DNA from: Styela clava | Lineage: Eukaryota > Chordata > Ascidiacea > Stolidobranchia > Styelidae | Length of the DNA stretch: 64,000 nucleotides | Assembly (NCBI RefSeq): GCF_964204865.1 | Contig: NC_135263.1 | Location: 16,103,426-16,167,425, forward strand | Direction of reading: 5' to 3' | Part shown: one piece after another, positions 56,907 through 64,000 of the stretch | Numbering within the stretch: position 1 is the first letter of the stretch | Layout: the number at the start of each line of letters is the position of its first letter | Position numbers and translations under genes: made by a program | Notes under the pieces: generated by a model | The model's database searches: none | What the model was told of the DNA's origin: nothing | Seen by the model: only the letters and a program-made list of their open reading frames with translations

Positions 56907-59900
56907 ATGAAAATATTCAAGGAAATACGCCGATTTATACCTCGGATATTATTATTTTTTGCAATAATCAATGGTGAGTGGATTGACCTGTTTATGTTTT
57001 AGTAATAGTATATACCTTTTCTAGTGTGTTATAAGTTTCTAGTTTTAGTTTACAGCGTTTCTATTCACTGCCAAATATTCACCATGATGAAAATAATAGG
57101 AAGCTTGAAAAATGACATACTCTTTCAACTTATTGAATACCATTCGTTTTACTTCAATATTTGGAAAAATATACTTGAGCACATTTTAGCATCCCGATTT
57201 TGTATACTGTGGTAGTAGGTCTTTCTCTTTTCATGCATTTTACGCAATTGTTATTCACATATCGATAAATTTATCATCAGAAAATGTTTTCAAAACAGGC
57301 GGCGCTGGATTTAAAGAAAAAGTAATCAACGAGGGCAAAACTTTCAAAGTATCATGCCGTTCGCCTTCTCACACGTTGGACGGGAAACTTATAATAAATG
57401 GACCTGTATGGAGATTTCCATCCAACGTTTTTAATACTAGTAGACGAAACATGACTGGTCCAATGAAAATCAAAACCGATAATGGATTCGAATGGCGGAA
57501 TGATATTTCTATCAGTGAATCAGAAATAGACGATAGTGGCCTCTATCAATGCCAATATCCATCCGATGATGCGGGAATAGTCGAAGAACCGCTTGCCACA
57601 GATGACGTCAGTTGGTTAAACTATTTCGTATCGGAAGATATGATAATAAAAAAACTATATGTTTTTGTTTATGGTGAGTTATGCAAATTTTGGTAAATTT
57701 TCTTGATCATTTTTAATCAATGTATCAAATGGGCAAATATATAATATCGTCAGATTGACGTTGTCTTGGTGATATACGTGTCACAATTTTGTACTGCTAT
57801 AATAGAGTAGACGGAAGGAGTGTAGTGAAAATATACGTAAACATCAGAATAATAAAAAAAAAATATTCAGTTGTTAAACGATTTTATACTGCAGTTTCTC
57901 ACTAGTATTCATATATTAAAAGCACCGAGCCAATTTAAATAAGCTATATTTTATTACCGGAATTTTCTGTTCGGTATGCAACATATTAAATTCTATACTA
58001 GTTTTATATTATGATAAGTCATAACCTGCCCTTCACTTATATAATTAATATTAAGGGAAGTGATATATATATACTACATTTTTATATATACATATATAAC
58101 GTATATCAATAGAAAACTCTGACAGCAGGCAATCGTAACTCGAAGATATGATTGTTAAATACATGTAATAACTGACTAAAAGCTTAAAAATATGTAAAGG
58201 GTAAATGCGATGAAACTGTAAAACAACTAAGAAATTGTTTGTACATTGCAGAGTGTGTTAAGATTCATTCAATAAGTTGAACAGTATTTTCGATTGCTTC
58301 GATTCTCCGCGTTTAGATCGTAATAGTTATTTTAATAGCAAATGATCGTCCAATAATTCATTTCTCTTTCTATGTATCCGTATCAGATGGCAAGAATTTG
58401 TTGACAAACACGCCCGGTTATATTAAAGTGCTCAATGGTTCGAATATGGCGCTTCCGTGTAGAATGACGACAAAGGCAGCAGATGAAGTACATTTGATGA
58501 GAATACCTTCTTCTATTGATCTTCCATCCCGAGTGAGTTTTTTGTACTTCAGTGGGGGTTATGTGGGACGACAGCTCACGAATTGTATAAACTTTGATTA
58601 TAATTGCATAAAATTCAACAGACCTGGCTGAGTTGAACTGTTACTATTGAGTTAGCTTAAATTTACCCTAATTAGGAATTATATGGGTTTTTTTAACCTT
58701 GATATAATACTTTAAAATTCATGCATTCACACATAATATTTTAAACATAAATCTCATATGTATTATATACTTTTTTTTAAATTAAGAAGATAGCTTTGTT
58801 TTATCTATATATACCACAGCAGAATACATACAACAATTAAAATTTTGTAATTTCAACTTTTGCAACTGTCTTTAACATTTTTTATTCACTGCTCTGGTAG
58901 TTATCCACGTTTGCTTGTTTCAATCCAATTTTAGCCCCAGAACATTTTCTAAAAATTATAAAGAACAAAACCTACTGGACAAATAAATAATTTAAGAATA
59001 ATTTGCTTTCAGGATTTAGATAATTACAATCACTATTTTTATTTAATTTTCAAAACTGAACAAAAATGTGATTTACGTCAGCTTTTTCGGGGTAAGATTT
59101 TGCTACAAAAAAATCCATTTAAATACTGGAAATCGGAATGATCATTGAAATATGGAACAATATAGATATACACACATCAGTATACATACTCTGATTTGGA
59201 ATCCCCCATCCAAAAACCACCAAACTTTTTTGTATCGACGCTTCAACTACCAAACCAAAATACCGAAATATTTTCAGATAACATACGATCCAGCAGTCGG
59301 CTACGTTGTGTATAACACAACTTATTTAGATGCTGGAATGTGGAAATGCGTTGCCAGACACAACGCCGTTGAAACTTCACGCAGCATGATGATCGGTATA
59401 GAACGCCGTAACCCCCGTAAGTATATATAATTGGGTCGTGTGCAGTTCATTCATATTATTAATGACGGTATATGATTTGTTCCTGGTGTTGAGCAAGTTA
59501 TGTGACATATTCCCTTAAGGTTGAATCGTAATTTTGAAACGCATACGCATTCAAAACAAGCTCAACTTAATTTTCTTCTTTTCTTGCATTATATACGCAG
59601 AGCTATGAAACCAGTTGAGTTAACTTAATACGCGTTTCTACATATTACATTTTAAATGAGTGAGCCATTTTAATTCATACGTTATATTAATATCATTTTT
59701 GAATTTGTATCCAACGCAGTTTTATTACCTTTATTTTCTGCTAAAAAAAGTGAAAGTTATCTCATACAGCTTATTTTTTGACTCCATATACTTTTATACT
59801 TTTCGATCTGATTTGTTTTTCAGAATTCATTATTCAACTACAACATTTTTTTATTTCAGCTCTTCACACATTCAAAAACGTGAAAATGTACGTTATACCA

Positions 59901-62900
59901 AATAAGAGAGTGACGATTAACTCGACAGTTTTGATTCAATGTGAAGTTGAGTGTGAAATTGGAGCGAGAGTTAACTTTTTATGGACATACCCTTCCAAAG
60001 GAAAAGTAGTAGGTTTTGCATTTTAGCTTGCGTGATTTGAAATTACATAATATTTATATAGACAGAATTTTACAAGCAACCAATACACTTCGTATAGTTA
60101 AATGACTTGTTTCGTTACAAAATATTCTATGAATAGAAGTAGACTATGGTTTGAGTTTGTTACATTTTCTGCCCATTTTATATCTTACTGAGTAACGTCC
60201 TCTCAGTTTGTTAGTGTACTGCTAAATGCAAATGTCATCGTATTGATAGTTAAACGAAGTAAACCCTTGAAAGAAAACGAATAGAAAGCACATTTTTCCG
60301 ATGATAACAAACCAATGCAAATACTGCACTTGATGACTTTTTATCATTTATTAGCAACAACCTAATTACAATTATTCTTTATCACGCCAACTCTATGAAT
60401 ATATATATTATGAATTTAATGTTAGCTGTCAAAACTAGGTGAACGATAAACTTTGGTTGAAAAATGCTGGCATATATTCAACTTTAGAAAAAAAATATTA
60501 AATTTAAAATATTAATATTAATATTACATCTTGACTTCTTATAAAATTATGCTGAAAATAAGGATTTAAGAATTTTGAAGTATGTTTTAGCTTACAAGAT
60601 TGTTTCTAATATAAAACTCGGAACGCAATCGAATAAATACTCGTGGTACTCCAAGGTAAAAAGTTTAACCGATTTGATGGTTAAGTTCCATGCTGTGTGC
60701 TGTTTTTCTGCCGTACCGTACACATTGGTTGTAGAGTTAATGCGGTAATTTTTTGTGTTATTCTGGAATAATTGGAAATGTAAATATAAACTGCAGCATG
60801 AATATAAATATTTATATATATATTAAATAGTTACATACATCATAAAATGTAAATTTATCTACAGGAACTACGGCCCACTTACGGAAAAATGGGTGAGGGA
60901 CGATTCTTCAATCAATATGATCGATCACAACCTAACATCGGTTACAGTTTTTGGTGGAGCCAAATAGAAATAAAAAAGGCGGAACTTCGAGATTCTGGAA
61001 TTTACTATTGTTCCGTTCAGTCAAAAACAAAGAATAAAACTGAAACCGTTGAAGTGCAAGTGATGGGTAAGTTCTTGAAAATATGAAATAATTATGAATT
61101 GCATCAAACAATATTCTAGAAATGTATGAATAACCCACAGAATCGAGTTATCCTCTATGCATTTTCAATTAATTAAAATTGCAATAATTCAACAATTGAT
61201 CCGTCAATGAAAATATAAATAATGTAAAAACGCATTTAACTGACTAGTTTTTCAACTAGAGCATTTAATAATTTAGAAATTGATTCATGAAATTAAAAAA
61301 ATATACATCAAATATTGCTATGTTTTGGTTTCAAATATTAAACTTTATTAAATTCTAGAAATTTGTGTGCAATCTAAATCTTCTTACATGTAATACAATG
61401 TTTGAGCTTTACAAAAAAACATGTTCAAACTAGTCCCAGTCTATGATATCAAAGAGTTGTTAAAAAATTATATGACCACTGACCAGTTCAATTCATTAGA
61501 TTTATTGATTTCAGATGCACAGTACTTGTTCATAGTCAGTCAACCCGAGTTCATCCCGAATGTGCCAAGCAATCAGAGCAAAAACGTTATTGAAGCAATA
61601 AGAGGATATTCGACAAAAGTTTCCTACGAGGTATGATAACAACTTGTTTAGAAATAATTCTTAGAGTAGGAAGACGACTTGAATAAAATCTATCGATAAG
61701 GTATTTTGCGTTGCAAAAAGATGGCGTCATATTCTTTGTTTTGAATGTTCTTCTTAACAAAGTTGCCTAAAGATACAATAGCAAGCAAGATAGATGTAAT
61801 TTTTTTTTTCTACGTTTCAATACCAAAATTCAATTTGAAAGTGAAAATAAATCCAATCACTTTTTATTGTTTCAAATTAAATGTCGCAATTTGTCAATTG
61901 AATGCAGGTGATGAGAGACGAAAATAGGAACAACATTCACATTTTAATTATTTTTGAAACAACATTTTAACCCGTAAATTTTATTTTTGGCAAATGGTTT
62001 TCTTGAATTGCATTTATATTTTAGTTGCTCAACATGAAGTATATTTAAAAGAATAAGTAACGTAATTTCATACAAGAATAATGGTATTCATTACCATAAG
62101 TCAATAATGCTAATGCTTTTTTCATTTTTGTTCAAATCTGCTGCGTGTTCTTATACGCAACGCGCTACATTTGATCACCTATTTGAAAACTGTTTCCTGT
62201 TTGTATTATTATGGTACGTAGTAGCCGACAACTTTGTTATTGTATTATTTTCTAGGTGGCTGCGTTTCCGAGTCCAGCATTTCAGTGGTTACACAACGAT
62301 ACAACAATATTAGCAAAAGATAATGAAATTGAAATATCACAATCGGCAGACGATACCACTTTTAAAATTAGTTTAAAAGTTAATAATACGAGCTATGAAA
62401 CCGCAGGAAAATATAAACTCATACTGGAGAACGAATTCGCGAAAGAGAATGTAACATTTTATATGTCAGTAGTAGGTAAGACAGATATCAATGCATTTTT
62501 ATTTCCATTTATTTATAATTGTTGTATTACAACCATCAAGCGTAAAATATAAAATACAGCAGAAAGCGTTTCAATTACACATCAAAAAATTCAATCAAAA
62601 GAATTAGAAATTTATATTCAAATAAAAACTTAAGATATTAAGTATGTATCAGAAATAAATTAGTATCAGTTGGGAGAATGTAGTTCATTTGACACACATT
62701 GCAGCGAATACTAAACAATTATACGTGGATTACACGCGCAAGGTTCCCAGCAGATACTAGGGTTGAATAAAGCTATGCCAATTTTCTTCGGTATGACTTA
62801 AAGGTGTGAAGTTACCAATTTATCACTTGTTTTGTATAAAAGTTTGTATATGAGCATAGAGTTAAGCTTTTCTTATCTAATTCTATCTTCATATCTTATT

Positions 62901-63945
62901 CTATCTTTTTTACTAAATATTGTAAACATTTTTGCGTTACAGATCCTTCAAAACCAACGATTGAAAACTTTTTTAAAAAATCAATTGAGTTAAAAACAGG
63001 TCAGAGCGCAAAGTTGATCTGCAGAGCAAAAGGAAGTCCGAAACCATTAATTCGATGGTATCATGGAAGTACCGAGATACGTGAGTCAAACATATCAGAT
63101 TTAAAGATCTTCCAAAACAGTGATTCTCAAACGGTGGGTCGCGCCCTACAATGGCGGTATGGACAATTTTTTGGGGGTCGTGAATCGAATTAGATCTTGC
63201 CCGCCTTATTTCGGATATTTAAATTTCATAACTCATTTATTCCATTATTTACGTTTCATCCACGTGTTTTTTGAATAAAACATACTTTCGCCTTACTATC
63301 CGTTATTTGTAGCTTATTGTTAGTTATTTTTGAGGTGGGGCGCGAGACTTGACGAATTCTGGAAAGGGGACGCGACTCAAAAAGTGTGAGAACTACTGTT
63401 CTAAAATAATAGCGATAATTGTAAAACACAAACACGCTTCAGCTTGTCGTCAATTATTGTTCAATTCAACCTCATATCTTTTCAAAAATTGTAAGATGCG
63501 CAACACAAATAAGTCCAAATATGCAAAATAATTTCACTGATTACAGAAAATGTCACTGGAATATACTCACTATTGCGTGTGACATCAGATGACGCTGGAA
63601 ACTACACGTGCACGGCGACAAACGACTTAGGTGAATCATACAGAAGCATCCAAGTACGAGTAAAAGGTAAATATCATTTAAGACGTAGAAAAGACCATGT
63701 TTGAAATTCAAAAAATATGAATTTTATCTGCTTGATAAAATCTTTAAAAGTCTGTATTATTTATCTCGTATCAAACTATTTGCTAAAACAGTTCTTAATG
63801 TAATGCACATATGTTAAAATACTATAACTTTTTAGATCCGAGCATCGGATTTGCCACGGGATTTGGAATTGGAATATCTTTATTAGTATTACTTCTAATT
63901 TGCTTGACGGTGAAACTGTTCACGAAGATAAAAAAATTTAAAGAG
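56907..63945 (+). CDS. PDGFR/VEGFR-class receptor tyrosine kinase, ectodomain (partial)
   Basis: Eleven exons: 56907-56973, 57299-57673, 58387-58532, 59278-59416, 59860-60005, 60865-61066, 61515-61630, 62256-62475, 62943-63080, 63547-63666 and 63836-63945 (593 codons; gene cut by the window end at a phase-0 donor). Signal peptide MKIFKEIRRFIPRILLFFAI. Ig domains: D1 in exon 2 (FKVSC to DSGLYQCQYP); D2 in exons 3-4 (ALPCRM to LDAGMWKCVARHNAV); D3 in 5-6 (VLIQCEVEC, VNFLWTYPSKGK, RDSGIYYC); D4 in 7-8, lacking the usual cysteines (AFQWLHNDTT, ETAGKYKLIL); D5 in 9-10 (AKLICRAKGSPKPLIRWYHG, DAGNYTCTATNDLG). Exon 11 is a membrane helix (GFGIGISLLVLLLICLTVKL) and basic juxtamembrane. The cysteine-free D4 and the LWTYPS of D3 match the PDGFR/KIT/VEGFR class. 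The kinase domain, not in the window, is expected downstream. The ligand is probably of PDGF/VEGF type (inference). Confidence 0.85.
63118..63398. mobile_element. hAT MITE in RTK intron 9
   Basis: Left CAGTGATTCTCAAACGGTGG and right GTGTGAGAACTACTG, with GGGTCGCG and GACGCGAC inner parts in inverse. The target duplication is TTCCAAAA (63110-63117) and TTCTAAAA (63399-63406), with one mismatch. 281 bp, no coding. It lies wholly inside the intron between exons 9 and 10 and does not touch the splice sites. Confidence 0.85.
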
Positions 63946-64000
63946 GTAAATAAATGAAAATACAGTTTTACAAAATCATTTCGTACGTGCATTAGATATA

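Overview
This is eukaryotic nuclear DNA from an animal. It is AT-rich, has GT-AG introns throughout, and roughly half of it is recognisable mobile or repeated DNA. Three host genes are visible: a chitin-binding (peritrophin-A/CBM14) secreted protein, a two-cassette leucine-rich-repeat (LRR) membrane protein, and the ectodomain and membrane segment of a PDGFR/VEGFR-class receptor tyrosine kinase. An RTK of this class with five Ig domains, CBM14 proteins, an L2/CR1-type LINE, hAT elements and a tRNA-derived SINE together suggest an invertebrate, perhaps a tunicate. The species assignment is inference only.

Layout. 1-2512: C/T-rich satellite-like DNA, including a 587-bp tandem duplication that starts in the loop of a palindrome. 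3638-16250 (minus strand): the chitin-binding gene. It is built from three repeats of a module (two CBM14 exons of 96 and 93 bp, then a Ser/Thr-rich exon) and has a duplicated 3' end. Its introns hold a SINE, MITEs and an antisense LINE (about 12500-15960). 16251-20516: mostly unassigned DNA.

20517-33673: a nest of transposons. A minus-strand hAT transposase gene is split by a 1.5-kb non-autonomous hAT element (21392-22894, TSD TTTTAGTC) and by a 10-kb Ty3/Gypsy retrotransposon (23380-33396, TSD CACC). The Gypsy is itself split by a third, ZMYM1-like hAT element (28140-31104, TSD GTAATTCT). All are decayed. 33845-37177: a large inverted repeat whose arms each carry a THAP zinc-finger exon and a SINE.

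37178-42045: intergenic DNA with a TIR element (38703-39538) and a GTF2IRD2-like hAT remnant (41065-41971). 42046-54982 (plus strand): the 16-exon LRR receptor gene. One 4.7-kb intron contains a Helitron-like tandem array (46144-49905) and another a foldback MITE (53303-53538). 56907-63945 (plus strand, continuing past the window): the RTK gene, 593 codons in 11 exons, with signal peptide, five Ig domains and transmembrane segment. The kinase domain should lie downstream.

The host genes all encode extracellular or cell-surface proteins, but nothing shows that they act together. Exon boundaries were set by eye from splice motifs, phase continuity and family resemblance. No alignment or search was run.
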